Shown: positions 9,036 to 17,544, counted from the first letter of the stretch. The stretch is DNA of 64,000 bases from JAHECE01 sp963780675 (GCA_963780675.1 CAWACR010000002.1:47020-111019), one strand, 5' to 3'. The notes: generated by a model from the sequence alone, not told the origin. Numbers and translations: made by a program.

Positions 9036-9866
9036 GTGAGTTCGCCCGAGGTTCCGGAACCGCCGACGACGGCGCCCGCCTCGTCCCGTGAGGCCGTCCC
9101 GACGGCGCCCGGCACACATGGCAACGCGCTCGCCGGGGTCTTCGTGTCCTTCGAGGGCGGCGACGGCGCGGGGAAGTCGACCCAGCTCACGCGGGTCGCG
9201 GAGTGGGTCGCCGACACGACCGGCCGCGAGGTCGTCACCACCCGCGAGCCGGGCGGCACCGCACTGGGCCGGATCCTGCGCCAGGCGGTCCTCCACGGCG
9301 AGGATCTCGACCCGCGCACCGAGGCCCTGCTCTACGCGACCGACCGCGCCCACCACGTCGCCTCGCTCATCCGCCCCGCATTGGCACGCGGCGCCGTCGT
9401 CCTCACGGACCGCTACCTCGACTCCTCGGTCGCTTACCAGGCGGGCGGCCGCGCCCTCGACCCGGTGGACGTCGAACGCCTCTCGCTCTGGGCCACCGGC
9501 GGACTGCTCCCGGCCCTGACCGTCCTTCTCGACCTTCCGCCCGCCGTCGGGCTCTCGCGCCTCACCGGGGCGCCGGACCGGCTCGAGCGGGCAGGTGCCG
9601 AGTTCCACGCCCGAACCCGGCAGGCCTTCCTCGACCGCGCCGCGGCGGACCCCGGCCGCTGGCTCGTCCTCGACGCCACCCGACCGAGAGACACGCTGAC
9701 CGCCGCGATCCTCGCGCGCCTCGTCCCAATCCTCGACCCGCGGCCGACCGCCCCCCGCTCCTCCTCGGCCCGTTCCGCCCCGCGTCCCTCTGCCCCGCCC
9801 CCCGCCCCGCCCCCTCCTCGCCGAACGCGGGGTTATGGGTCGAAAGCGGCGCCAATCGACCCATAA
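9036..9866 (+). CDS. tmk: thymidylate kinase with repeat-derived C-terminal tail
   Basis: The protein phosphorylates dTMP to dTDP. It shows the P-loop FEGGDGAGKST, the TTREPGGTALGR loop, and LTDRYLDSSVAYQAGGR. It is 276 residues, about 60 longer than usual. There is a 30-residue N-terminal extension and a Pro/Arg/Ser-rich tail (from about residue 235) that runs into a long palindromic repeat supplying the last 15 codons and the TAA stop. The tail is probably not functional. holB follows, the standard actinobacterial order. Confidence 0.92.
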   Translation: MSSPEVPEPPTTAPASSREAVPTAPGTHGNALAGVFVSFEGGDGAGKSTQLTRVAEWVADTTGREVVTTREPGGTALGRILRQAVLHGEDLDPRTEALLYATDRAHHVASLIRPALARGAVVLTDRYLDSSVAYQAGGRALDPVDVERLSLWATGGLLPALTVLLDLPPAVGLSRLTGAPDRLERAGAEFHARTRQAFLDRAAADPGRWLVLDATRPRDTLTAAILARLVPILDPRPTAPRSSSARSAPRPSAPPPAPPPPRRTRGYGSKAAPIDP

Positions 9867-9880
9867 CCCCGCGTTCGGCG
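9819..9880. repeat. palindromic repeat, family C (CGAACGCGGGGTT)
   Basis: Two perfect 25-bp arms (9819-9843 and 9856-9880) flank a 12-nt centre. The arm carries CGCCGAACGCGGGGTTATGG. It overlaps the 3' end of tmk and provides its stop codon. Close relatives are at 52109-52174 and 35313-35366. Confidence 0.9.
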
Positions 9881-9883
9881 GAC

Positions 9884-9966
9884 GGGGACACGGAAGGCGC
9901 GGGGGACACGGAAGGCGCGGGGGACACGGAAGGCGCGGGGGACACGGAAGGCGCGGGGGACACGGG
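9884..9966. repeat. 18-bp tandem repeat, about 4.5 copies
   Basis: The unit GGGGACACGGAAGGCGCG is repeated four times without change (from 9884, 9902, 9920 and 9938) plus a partial fifth copy. It fills the tmk-holB gap and is a likely length-variable locus. Confidence 0.92.
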
Positions 9967-9990
9967 AGACACGGAAGGCGGGGCGCCGTC

Positions 9991-11144
9991 GTGAGCGTGT
10001 GGGACGACGTCGTCGGGCAGGAGGCCGCGGTCGCGGTGCTCCGCCAGGCCGCCGCGAACCCCGCCGCCATGACCCACGCCTGGCTGATCACCGGCCCCCC
10101 GGGCTCCGGCCGCTCCGTCGCCGCCCGCGCCTTCGCCGCGGCACTCCAGTGCCGCGCGGCAGAGGCCGGCGGCGAGCCCGGGTGCGGCACCTGCCACGAG
10201 TGCACGACGGCGCTCGCGGGCACCCATGCCGACGTCACCGTGGTCGCCACCGAGAAGGTGATCATCAAGATCGAGGAGGCGCGGGCCCTCGTCTCCCTCG
10301 CCCAGCGCGCGCCGGCCGGCGGCCGCTGGCGCGTGATCATCGTCGAGGACGCCGACCGCATGGTCGAGCGCACGTCGAACGCCCTGCTCAAGTCCCTCGA
10401 GGAGCCGCCGCCCCGCACGGTCTGGGTCCTCTGCGCGCCCAGCCCGCAGGACGTCGTCGTGACGATCCGGTCCCGGTGCCGCGGCGTGGGCCTTCGTGTC
10501 CCGCCGGCCGAGGCGGTCGCCGAGCTGCTCACCCGCCGCCACGGCGTGGACCCCGCGGCTGCGCTGTACGCCGCCCGCGCCGCGCAGTCGCACATCGGCA
10601 TGGCGCGTCGCCTGGCCACCGACGAGGACGCGCGCCGTCGTCGTCGGCAGGTGCTCGCGATCCCCGCCGCCGTGCGAGGTGTGGGGGACGCGGTCCTCGC
10701 GGCCGGCGACCTCGTGGAGGTGGCCAGCGCCGAGGGAAAGGCCGCCACCGAGGAGCGGGACGCCACCGAGAAGGCGTCGCTGCTGCGCACCCTCGGGGCC
10801 GACGGCGGGGGACGCTCCCGCCCGCGCTCCGCGCCCAGGTCCGCCAGCTCGAGGAGGACCAGAAGCGGCGTGCCACCCGCGCGCAGCGCGACGTGCTCGA
10901 CCGCGCGATGGTCGACCTGCTCTCCCTCTACCGCGACGTGCTCGTGGTGCAGCTCGGCGCCGACGTCGCCCTGGTCAACGGCGAATCGGCCGACGACGTC
11001 CGGGCGATCGCGCAGGCGTCGACGCCGGAGCAGACCATCCGCCGGATGGACGCGATCGGCGAGGCCCGCACGCGGCTCGCCGGGAACGTCGCGCCGCTCC
11101 TTGCCGTCGAGGCGATGATCGTGGCGCTGCGCCCGCAGGTCTGA
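9991..11144 (+). CDS. holB: DNA polymerase III delta' subunit (one frameshift)
   Basis: The clamp-loader subunit starts at a GTG (SVWDDVVGQEAAVAVLRQAA). It shows the degenerate Walker A GPPGSGRS, the zinc-ribbon cysteines CRAAEAGGEPGCGTCHEC, and the segment SNALLKSLEEPPPRTVWVLC. The C-terminal oligomerisation domain (RAQVRQLEEDQKRRATR to VALRPQV) is in another frame after about 10811. Adding one G to the GGGGG run at 10807-10811 restores continuity, so a homopolymer error is the simplest reading. The gene is essential in relatives, which argues against true inactivation. Confidence 0.9.
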
Positions 11145-11196
11145 CTCTCCCCTGCCCGGCCCCGGCCCCGGCATTCACCGGGGTCGAGGGCGCAGG

Positions 11197-11202
11197 TATC
11201 GT
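11197..11202 (+). promoter_or_regulatory. -10 box of a leaderless promoter
   Basis: TATCGT is followed by 6 nt and the GTG start at 11209; no Shine-Dalgarno sequence is present. Confidence 0.6.
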
Positions 11203-11208
11203 GGTCTT

Positions 11209-12756
11209 GTGCTCTCCCCCCGCCGCCGCGTCATCGGTGCGGCCGCTGTCGTCCTTCTCCTCCTGATTGCCGGCGGCGTGTTCTTGGGGGCGCGCAGCGA
11301 AGCCGGGCCGGACGTCTCGGCGTCACCCACGACGTCGTCCGCCACCGCGGGCGTCCCGAAGGACCTCCGGCCCTTCTACGAGCAGGAGGTCGAGTGGACC
11401 GCCTGCGGCACGGGCTTCGAGTGCGCCCGCATGGACGTCCCGATGGACTACGCGGACCCCACCGGCGAGAGGGTTTCCCTCGCGCTCAAGCGGCTGCCCG
11501 CCTCTGACCCGCAGGGGCGGCTCGGGTCCCTCGTGACTAACCCCGGTGGGCCGGGCGGTTCGGGTGTCGCCTTCATCGACTCGGCGCAGGCGGTCTTCAG
11601 CCCCGCGGTGCTCGGCGCGTACGACGTCGTGGGCTTCGACCCGCGGGGAGTCGGGCAGTCGCAGCCGGTCGAGTGCCTGAGCGACGCCGAGGTCGACGCC
11701 GCCCGCGCCGCCGTCTACGACACCTCCACCCAGGACGGGCGGGATGCGCTCCGGGCGTTCTGGCAGCAGACGGCGGCCACCTGCAAGGACGGCACGGGTG
11801 AGCTGCTCGGCCACATCGACACGATCAGCGTGGCGCGGGATCTTGACATCCTGCGGGGCGTGCTCGGTGACCCGCAGCTGTCCTACCTGGGCTATTCGTA
11901 CGGCACGTCGATCGGCGCGGACTACGCGGAGCTCTTCCCCGAGCGCGTGGGCCGGCTGGTCCTCGACGGCGCGATGGACCCGACGCTCGACTACGAGGAC
12001 CTCGTCTACGGCCAGGCCGGGGCTTTCGAGGCGACGCTGCGGTCATACGTCGCGTCGTGCCTCGCCGGGCCGGACTGCCCGCTGACCACGGACGTGGACA
12101 CGGGTGTCGGTCAGATCCAGCGCTTCCTCGAGCTGGTGGCCGGGTCGCCCCTGCCGACGGGCACGGATCGTGAGCTGACCCAGTCGCTCGCCCTGAGCGG
12201 CATCCTCCTGCCGCTGTACACCGACCTGTACTGGCCGATCCTCACGCAGGCTCTCGCGGCAGCGATGCAGGGCCAGGACGGCGCGCAACTGCTCTTCCTC
12301 GCCGACCTGTCCGCCGACCGCGAGTCGGACGGGACGTACAGCAACAACTCGTGGGAGGCGATCACGGCCGTCACCTGCCTCGACTACCCCGTGAACGCGG
12401 ACCCGGCCGCGATGGAGGCCGAGGCCACGCGCCTGGGTGAGGTCTCGCCGACCTTCGGTCAGTTCCTCGCGTACGGCGAGATCTCCTGCGACGAGTGGCC
12501 CGTCAAGGCGATCGGCGTCCCGGGGCCGATCCACGCCGAGGGCGCCGCCCCCATCCTCGTGGTGGGCACCACGGGCGACCCCGCGACGCCGTATGCGTGG
12601 GCTCAGTCCCTGGCGGACCAGCTGGAGTCCGGGCAGCTGCTGACCTACGACGGCGAGGGCCACACCGCCTACGGGCGCTCGAACGACTGCATCGTCGACG
12701 CCGTCGACGGCTACCTCCTCCGGGGCGAACTCCCCGAGGTGGGCCTGGTCTGCTGA
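11209..12756 (+). CDS. membrane-anchored or secreted alpha/beta-hydrolase, TAP-type peptidase
   Basis: The 515-residue protein has an N-terminal hydrophobic segment (VIGAAAVVLLLLIAGGVFL) that is a signal anchor or signal peptide. The hydrolase domain shows the oxyanion motif NPGGPGGSG, nucleophile Ser in GYSYGTS, Asp in TTGDPATPY and His in GEGHTAYG, followed by the C-terminal TAP domain with SNDC. Family members are exported tripeptidyl or prolyl aminopeptidases (SlpD/E, CaeA types). It sits between holB and tRNA-Thr, as in related genera. Confidence 0.9.
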   Translation: MLSPRRRVIGAAAVVLLLLIAGGVFLGARSEAGPDVSASPTTSSATAGVPKDLRPFYEQEVEWTACGTGFECARMDVPMDYADPTGERVSLALKRLPASDPQGRLGSLVTNPGGPGGSGVAFIDSAQAVFSPAVLGAYDVVGFDPRGVGQSQPVECLSDAEVDAARAAVYDTSTQDGRDALRAFWQQTAATCKDGTGELLGHIDTISVARDLDILRGVLGDPQLSYLGYSYGTSIGADYAELFPERVGRLVLDGAMDPTLDYEDLVYGQAGAFEATLRSYVASCLAGPDCPLTTDVDTGVGQIQRFLELVAGSPLPTGTDRELTQSLALSGILLPLYTDLYWPILTQALAAAMQGQDGAQLLFLADLSADRESDGTYSNNSWEAITAVTCLDYPVNADPAAMEAEATRLGEVSPTFGQFLAYGEISCDEWPVKAIGVPGPIHAEGAAPILVVGTTGDPATPYAWAQSLADQLESGQLLTYDGEGHTAYGRSNDCIVDAVDGYLLRGELPEVGLVC

Positions 12757-12762
12757 CCGGCG

Positions 12763-13110
12763 TCAGCGGGACAGGTCGGCCTCCCGCCGCGCGTGCGCGG
12801 CGAGCGCAGGGAAGCTGACGACGGCGGTCCGCCACAGCACGTCCGGGTCGATCCGGTGGTAGTGGTGCACCACGAAGTCCCGGTTTCTTGCGGCCTGTGT
12901 CCAGATCGGATCGTCGAACCGGGCTGGATCGGCCGCTATCAGCCTCTTGCAGAGGTCGTCGGCCCGGTTGGCGACAGCCTCGAGCGCCAGGGGGATCGCG
13001 ACGTCGGAGTCGAATGCTTCGCGACCTCTCGCCGTGAGCTCGCGTGCGGTCTCCATCGTCTGGATCAGGTCGCCGAGCCAACCCTGGACTCGCTCATCAC
13101 CGCTGGTCAC
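12763..13110 (-). CDS. hepT: HepT-like (DUF86) RNase toxin
   Basis: This small all-helical protein of 115 residues carries the HEPN catalytic motif R-x4-H-x-Y as RDFVVHHY near residues 80-87. HepT proteins are HEPN RNases neutralised by a cognate MNT nucleotidyltransferase that adds AMP to the motif's tyrosine. Its start overlaps the stop of the upstream antitoxin gene by ATGA (13107-13110), so the pair is translationally coupled. The invariant R, H and Y are all present, so it should be active. Confidence 0.88.
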   Translation of the reverse strand: MTSGDERVQGWLGDLIQTMETARELTARGREAFDSDVAIPLALEAVANRADDLCKRLIAADPARFDDPIWTQAARNRDFVVHHYHRIDPDVLWRTAVVSFPALAAHARREADLSR

Positions 13111-13595
13111 AGCGGCACCGCCTCGTCCAGAACCCGGCGGTCGGTCGGGCGCGCGGGGTCAAGTGCCCCCCTGCTGACGACGTCGGCGCTCCGTCCGAGC
13201 AGGAGTTCGACATCGGCCGCGAACTGCGCAAAGTCGAAGAGCGTGGCCTCGTCGTCGGGTTCCACGAGGAGGTCCACGTCGCTCTCCGGCCCCTCCTCAC
13301 CGCGCGCAGCGGACCCAAACACGCTCACCCGGCGGATGTGGCTGACGCGGGCGAGGCGAAGGATGAGGCCGCGCCGTCTCAGGACCTCATCGAGGAGCGG
13401 GATCGGCGTACCGGGACCCCCAGCGGAACGCCGGAGAGCGACATAGGAGTCGTACGGCACGACGACGGCCTCCGGGCGCCGGTGCGTGCCGAACGGGCGA
13501 GGTGTGTACGCGGAGGGGTCGCGCCTCATGCGCGCGAGCGTGCTCGTCAGGCGTGCCCTGGCTTCCGACACGGTGTCGACGTCTGTCGCGTCCAT
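13107..13595 (-). CDS. mntA: chimeric antitoxin: YefM/Phd-like domain fused to MNT nucleotidyltransferase
   Basis: The 162-residue protein has two parts. Residues 9-55 (SEARARLTSTLARMR then PEAVVVPYDSYVAL) resemble the N-terminal DNA-binding half of YefM/Phd antitoxins. Residues 85-162 are a minimal nucleotidyltransferase with a perfect GS-x10-DxD motif (VFGSAARGEEGPESDVDLLVE split at 89-109). MNT proteins inactivate HepT by AMPylation. The added YefM half could supply the DNA binding for autoregulation, which plain MNT proteins lack. The promoter region carries two TGTACA motifs that fit this. The ATG at 13595 is leaderless. Confidence 0.85.
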   Translation of the reverse strand: MDATDVDTVSEARARLTSTLARMRRDPSAYTPRPFGTHRRPEAVVVPYDSYVALRRSAGGPGTPIPLLDEVLRRRGLILRLARVSHIRRVSVFGSAARGEEGPESDVDLLVEPDDEATLFDFAQFAADVELLLGRSADVVSRGALDPARPTDRRVLDEAVPL

Positions 13596-13601
13596 GAAGC
13601 C

Positions 13602-13607
13602 ACGGTA
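13602..13607 (-). promoter_or_regulatory. -10 box of the leaderless antitoxin promoter
   Basis: On the minus strand TACCGT lies 6 nt before the ATG at 13595. The palindromic operator begins 6 nt further upstream. Confidence 0.6.
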
Positions 13608-13613
13608 CGTCCG

Positions 13614-13631
13614 TGTACATCAAGATGTACA
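13614..13631. promoter_or_regulatory. YefM-type operator with two TGTACA cores
   Basis: TGTACATCAAGATGTACA is a perfect 18-bp palindrome. Its two TGTACA hexamers are 12 bp apart centre to centre, the core motif and spacing known for the E. coli yefM-yoeB operator. It lies where the -35 region of the antitoxin promoter would be. Confidence 0.72.
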
Positions 13632-13703
13632 GATTGACCGACCTCAGCGACGGAGGGCGACGGGCGGGCCCGCCGGCCCGCCTCGCGCCCGCCTGCGCCG
13701 CGA

Positions 13704-14495
13704 TCAGCCCCCGGTTGGCCAGTCCGCCGGCCGCGCCAGGAGCGTGAACGTCTCGCCCCACGGGCCCTGGACGACGGCTATCCGCCCGAACGGGGTGTCC
13801 CACGCCGGCCTGGCCACCGTCCCGCCGTTCGAGCCGACGTACGCGACCGCGGCATCGACGTCGTCCACTCCGAAGTACGTGAGCCAGTGCGGCGGGATGC
13901 CGGGCCCCATCGCGTCGGAGATGACGCCGAGGCCGCCGCGAGGCGCGCCGTCGAGGTCGAAGGTGACGTAGGAGAACTCAGGCGTGCTCATGTCGGTGTA
14001 CGTGTAGCCGAACACGGCGGAGTAGAAGGCCTTGCTCGCCTCGAGGTCGCGGCTCATCTGCTCGGCCCAGACCATGCTGCCGGGCTCCTCCACGCGGTGG
14101 GCGCCGGTGTGCGTGCCGGACTGCCAGAGGCCGGCGACGGCGCCGGTCGGGTCGGCGAAGATCGCCATCGTCCCGAACTCCATGACCTGCATCGGCGCGA
14201 GGAGTATCGTGCCGCCGGCGGCCTCGATGGCGGCGGCGGTGGCCGCGGCGTCGTCGGTCGCGAGGTAGACGGTCCAGTTGGGCGGTGTCTCGTCGCCGGG
14301 CATCTGGCCGCCGATCGCGGCGACCTGCTCGCCATCCTTGAGGGCGTTGGAGTAGAACCCGGTCTCGACCGGGCCGATGAGGAACTCCCAGCCGAAGAGC
14401 CCGGCGTAGAAGTCGCGGGCGGCGGCGAGGTCGGGGACGCCGAGGTCCACCCAGGCGGGGGTGCCGGCGGGCCAGGACTCGTGACGGATGCTCAT
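13704..14495 (-). CDS. VOC (glyoxalase/dioxygenase-fold) family protein with two domains
   Basis: The 263-residue product contains two tandem VOC modules: WVDLGVPDLAAARDFYAGLFGWEF at the start and VWAEQMSRDLEASKAFYSAVFGY about 125 residues later. This resembles the Streptomyces hydroxylase-like glyoxalase proteins of about 260 residues. The reaction is not predictable from sequence. The start at 14495 is supported by GAGGAG 5 nt upstream. It is transcribed away from tRNA-Thr. Confidence 0.85.
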   Translation of the reverse strand: MSIRHESWPAGTPAWVDLGVPDLAAARDFYAGLFGWEFLIGPVETGFYSNALKDGEQVAAIGGQMPGDETPPNWTVYLATDDAAATAAAIEAAGGTILLAPMQVMEFGTMAIFADPTGAVAGLWQSGTHTGAHRVEEPGSMVWAEQMSRDLEASKAFYSAVFGYTYTDMSTPEFSYVTFDLDGAPRGGLGVISDAMGPGIPPHWLTYFGVDDVDAAVAYVGSNGGTVARPAWDTPFGRIAVVQGPWGETFTLLARPADWPTGG

Positions 14496-14612
14496 GCTGC
14501 TCCTCGTGCGCGTCGGCAGGCCTCCCGGGCGGGGCAGACCCTGGCGTGGCCCAGCGTGCTCCGGTTCGCGCGGCCCGCACAAGGGGTGACTCGCGCTCGT
14601 CTCATGCTCGCT

Positions 14613-14642
14613 TTGGAGGACGACGACGGCGCCCGGTACAGT
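14613..14642 (+). promoter_or_regulatory. promoter of tRNA-Thr
   Basis: TTGGAG (14613-14618) and TACAGT (14637-14642) are 18 bp apart and lie 40 bp before the tRNA. The spacer contains one copy of the recurrent 12-mer GACGACGGCGCC. Confidence 0.65.
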
Positions 14643-14681
14643 AGGCGCCGCTGTCCGGCGCCCCTCGGGGCGTGTGACCGC

Positions 14682-14754
14682 GCCGCCTTAGCTCAGTCGG
14701 CAGAGCGTCTCACTCGTAATGAGAAGGTCGTGGGTTCGATTCCCACAGGCGGCT
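14682..14754 (+). tRNA. tRNA-Thr (anticodon CGT)
   Basis: The 73-nt cloverleaf has the 7-bp acceptor stem GCCGCCT/AGGCGGC, a D-arm with TTAGCTCAGTCGGCAGAGC, and anticodon stem TCTCA/TGAGA with loop CTCGTAA, so the anticodon is CGT. The T-arm is GTGGG-TTCGATT-CCCAC. The discriminator is T and CCA is not encoded. It reads ACG codons. Confidence 0.96.
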
Positions 14755-14800
14755 CCGAGAACAACCTGAAGGTGCCCGGCAACGGCGGTCGGCATAACGG

Positions 14801-15544
14801 GTGGACGGCGCGGCCACCCGTTCGCCCAACGCTCACCCCGCGCTCGGGGCACCACGCGTGGGACCGCAGCGTTCGCGGGACGCATCCCGGGCGGCCAGAC
14901 TGTGCCCGTGCCGGCCGACCGTCATCGTTCTCACCGCCGTCCTGACCGGGCTCGCGGCCGTGGTCCTCGCGCCGTGGATGCGAGGGATCGCCGAGGAGGA
15001 GTCCGGCTGGTTGACGTCGGGCCTCCACTCGTTCCTCGCCGTCATCGGCGGCGCGGGCGCCGCGGCGCTGGCCACCACCTGGGCCGAGACGGTGGCCTTC
15101 GCGGTTCTCGCCCTGGCGTGTGCGCTCCTCGTGGCCATCGACCTCGCCGAGCATCGCCTCCCGGACGTCATCACCCTGCCGCTGTACCCGATCATGCTCG
15201 TCACCCTGGCGATCGCAGCGGGCACCAGCGGCGAGTGGAGCCGGTTCGGTCGGTCAGCCGCCGCGATGGTCGCCCTCGCAGCGGTGTACTTCGCGATGGC
15301 GATCACGCCGTCGGGCCTGGGCCTGGGCGACGTGAAGCTCGCCGGTCCGCTGGGCGCGTTCCTCGGCTGGTTCTCGTGGGCGCACGTCCTCGCGGGCACG
15401 CTTGCCGCGTTCCTGCTCGGCGGCGCGATGGCGATCATTCTGTGGATCACAGGTCGCGCGAACCGGAAGTCCGCGCTTCCCTTCGGCCCGTGGATGATCG
15501 CCGGCGCCGCGGCGGTCGCCGCGTTGGGCGCGACGGCGGCGTAG
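14801..15544 (+). CDS. type IV prepilin peptidase-like protein (A24 family, TadV type)
   Basis: About 210 hydrophobic residues hold the two aspartate motifs of A24 prepilin peptidases, AIDLAEHRLPD and GLGLGDVKLAG, amid six or more membrane segments. Such enzymes cleave and methylate prepilins for tad or type IV pili. The true start is unclear: the ATG at 14801 gives an implausible Arg-rich leader, GTG at 14858 is in frame and closer. Downstream only a truncated tadC-like segment remains, so the locus looks degraded and this enzyme may have no substrate here. Confidence 0.82.
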   Translation: MDGAATRSPNAHPALGAPRVGPQRSRDASRAARLCPCRPTVIVLTAVLTGLAAVVLAPWMRGIAEEESGWLTSGLHSFLAVIGGAGAAALATTWAETVAFAVLALACALLVAIDLAEHRLPDVITLPLYPIMLVTLAIAAGTSGEWSRFGRSAAAMVALAAVYFAMAITPSGLGLGDVKLAGPLGAFLGWFSWAHVLAGTLAAFLLGGAMAIILWITGRANRKSALPFGPWMIAGAAAVAALGATAA

Positions 15545-15582
15545 CCCGGCTTCGATGCGGTCGACGACGGCGAACCTCTGGT

Positions 15583-16026
15583 CTGCCCATCGACCTCACC
15601 GACGCCGTGGCGGTCGCTATGGTCATCGCCGTTGAGGCGGGTCTCGGCTTCGAGGCGGCCATGGCCAACGCCGCCCGAAACGGCCGTGGTCCCCTGGCCG
15701 AGGAACTGGTCCGGACGCTCCAGGACATTCAGGTGGGGCAGCCCCGGCGGCAGGCCTACGAGGCGCTGGCCGCGCGGAACGACGTCCGCGACCTGCGGCG
15801 GTTCATCGCCGCCATCAACCAGGCGGACGTCTACGGCATCGCGATCGGCGACGTGCTCCGCACCCAGGCGGCGGAGACGCGCCTCAAGCGCCGTCAGCGG
15901 GCCGAGGAGAAGGCGATGCAGGTTCCGGTCAAGGTGGTGTTCCCCCTGATGTTCTGCATCCTGCCGGTGCTCTTCATCGTGGTGCTGGGCCCGGCGGTGC
16001 AGGACATCATGGGGATCTTCAACTGA
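15583..16026 (+). pseudogene. truncated TadC/GspF-type pilus assembly protein
   Basis: About 147 residues beginning LPIDLTDAVAVAMVIAVEAGLGFEAAM and ending VLGPAVQDIMGIFN match the C-terminal half of TadC-type inner-membrane proteins. This is the type II secretion F domain with GQPRRQAYEALAARNDVRDLRRF and the terminal membrane helix. The N-terminal half is missing and the segment starts about 40 nt after the prepilin peptidase stop with no start codon or ribosome-binding site. An internal deletion of the tad locus is the likely cause. Confidence 0.75.
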
Positions 16027-16211
16027 CGCGGGGCGTATTCCCCAACCCGACGCCCGGGCCCCGAACCGCCGGGCCACCGACGGCTGCGGTCGCAGGGCGC
16101 TGTCGTCGGCCATCACCCGAAGCCCCTCGGTGCCGGGAACTACCTGCGGCTCACGAGGGCCGTCGAATCGCCGTGCTCCGGCGCTGCCCGACAGGGGTCG
16201 TTCGCGGTCGG

Positions 16212-16375
16212 TCAGTCCATGAGCTCGAGCGTTCGCTGCGCGAGCGTCGGGACGCCAAGCGGCAGTCGCTTCCGGGCCGCGTGCCCGGGAGCCGCCGTCG
16301 GCCACCACCTGCGAGGCCGGTACCAGTGCGGCAGCCAGTCCTTGCGCGGGAGCGGATGGCCCGCATCAGGCACCG
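16212..16375 (-). pseudogene. possible C-terminal gene remnant
   Basis: A minus-strand frame of about 53 codons (VPDAGHPLPRKDWLPHWYRP through PTLAQRTLELMD, stop at 16212-16214) has protein-like composition but no start. It abuts the terminator of the gene upstream on the same strand. I do not recognise it. The rest of 16027-16442 holds no gene I can support. Confidence 0.25.
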
Positions 16376-16386
16376 AACAATCTGAA

Positions 16387-16420
16387 GGGCCCGCGCTCGC
16401 CGTTGAGCGGGACCCTTCCT
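16387..16420 (-). terminator. hairpin terminator after the CBM48-like gene
   Basis: GGGCCCGCGCTC and GAGCGGGACCC pair across a short loop (one bulge) about 20 nt after the stop codon of the minus-strand gene at 16443. Its 3' side on the minus strand has only a short T-containing tail. Confidence 0.6.
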
Positions 16421-16442
16421 GATCGGACCGGGGTGTCGCGGA

Positions 16443-16724
16443 TCAGACCTGGACCAGCGAACCCTCTTCGGTGATGACGTCGGCCTCGGGCTCGTCGAAC
16501 CACAGGCCGTTCTCGCCCAGGTAGCGGAAGCGGACCGTGGTGCCCTCGGGCACCGTCACCGTGGCGCTCGCGGTGCCGTTGCTGCGCTTGCGGAGCACGT
16601 GGGCACCGGGGGTCCAGTCGTTGAAGGTGCCGACCACGCTGACGGTCCCGGCGGGGTGGTCGGCGGGGAGCACGAACGTGAGCTTCTGACCGGCGTTCTT
16701 CGGGGCGCGGGACTGCTTCAGCAC
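16443..16724 (-). CDS. small isoamylase early-set (CBM48-like) domain protein
   Basis: The 93-residue protein is a single glycogen-binding-like beta-sandwich, with the typical core VSVVGTFNDWTPGAHVLRKRSNG and RFRYLGENGLWFDEPEAD. Stand-alone proteins of this kind are common in actinobacteria and are related to the AMPK beta-subunit/isoamylase N domain. Carbohydrate binding is inferred; no catalytic residues are present. It is monocistronic with a hairpin downstream. Confidence 0.85.
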   Translation of the reverse strand: MLKQSRAPKNAGQKLTFVLPADHPAGTVSVVGTFNDWTPGAHVLRKRSNGTASATVTVPEGTTVRFRYLGENGLWFDEPEADVITEEGSLVQV

Positions 16725-16856
16725 TTCATCGACCTCTCATGCGATACCAGGCCCGACGGGTCGACGGGCCCCAAACGACGAGCAGATCTTGCCAGAGGTT
16801 GCCCGGGACCCCGCGGAGCCGCGCCGGGACGTGCCCCCGCGTGCCACGCTGGGCGG

Positions 16857-17540
16857 GTGAGCGCCACCCCGCCCCCCGCCTCAGGCCCCTTCGATCGCGC
16901 CTTCGCGGCCGTCCTCTTCGACATGGACGGCACCCTGATCAACTCGCTGGCCGCCGTTGTGCGCTCGTGGGCGCGCCTCGCCGAGGAGTACGCGATCCCG
17001 GCCGAACGCTTCTTCCCCTTCCACGGCATCCCGGCGCGGGCGATCGTTGACCGCCTCCTCGAGGACCGCCCCGCTGCGGAACGGGACGCCGCCTACGCGC
17101 GCATCGTCGACATCGAGGTCTCGGACACCGACGGCATCGAGATCCTGCCCGGCGCCGTCGCCGCCCTCGAGGTCCTCGCCCCGGCCGGGCGCTGCGCCAT
17201 CGTCACCTCCAGCAGTCGCCCCCTCGCCGCTGCCCGCCTCGCGGCCACGGGCCTGCCCGCGCCGTCGGTCCTGATCACCGCGGACGACGTCGAGCGCGGC
17301 AAGCCCCACCCCGACCCCTTCGAGGCGGGCGCCGCAGCCTTCGGCGCGGCCCCGCGCGACTGCCTCGTGGTCGAGGACGCCGCGTCGGGCCTCGCGTCGG
17401 CCCGCGCGGCCGGCTGCCCGACCCTCGCCCTCGCCACCACGCACGCGGCCGAGGACCTGGCGGGCGACGTCGTCGTCGACAACCTCGCCGCCGTGCGCTT
17501 CTACCTGGCCGGCGACGGCGTCCGCCTCGCCTGGGCGTGA
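16857..17540 (+). CDS. HAD-superfamily phosphatase (beta-phosphoglucomutase-like)
   Basis: The 227-residue product has the HAD motifs in order: DMDGTLINS (nucleophile Asp), IVTSSSRPLA (motif II), GKPHPDPF (motif III lysine) and VVEDAASGLASARAAG (motif IV). The cap lies between motifs I and II, as in subfamily I phosphoglycolate or sugar-phosphate phosphatases. Substrate unknown. GTG at 16857 is used because it directly precedes the conserved N-terminus. Confidence 0.9.
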   Translation: MSATPPPASGPFDRAFAAVLFDMDGTLINSLAAVVRSWARLAEEYAIPAERFFPFHGIPARAIVDRLLEDRPAAERDAAYARIVDIEVSDTDGIEILPGAVAALEVLAPAGRCAIVTSSSRPLAAARLAATGLPAPSVLITADDVERGKPHPDPFEAGAAAFGAAPRDCLVVEDAASGLASARAAGCPTLALATTHAAEDLAGDVVVDNLAAVRFYLAGDGVRLAWA

Positions 17541-17544
17541 GGGG

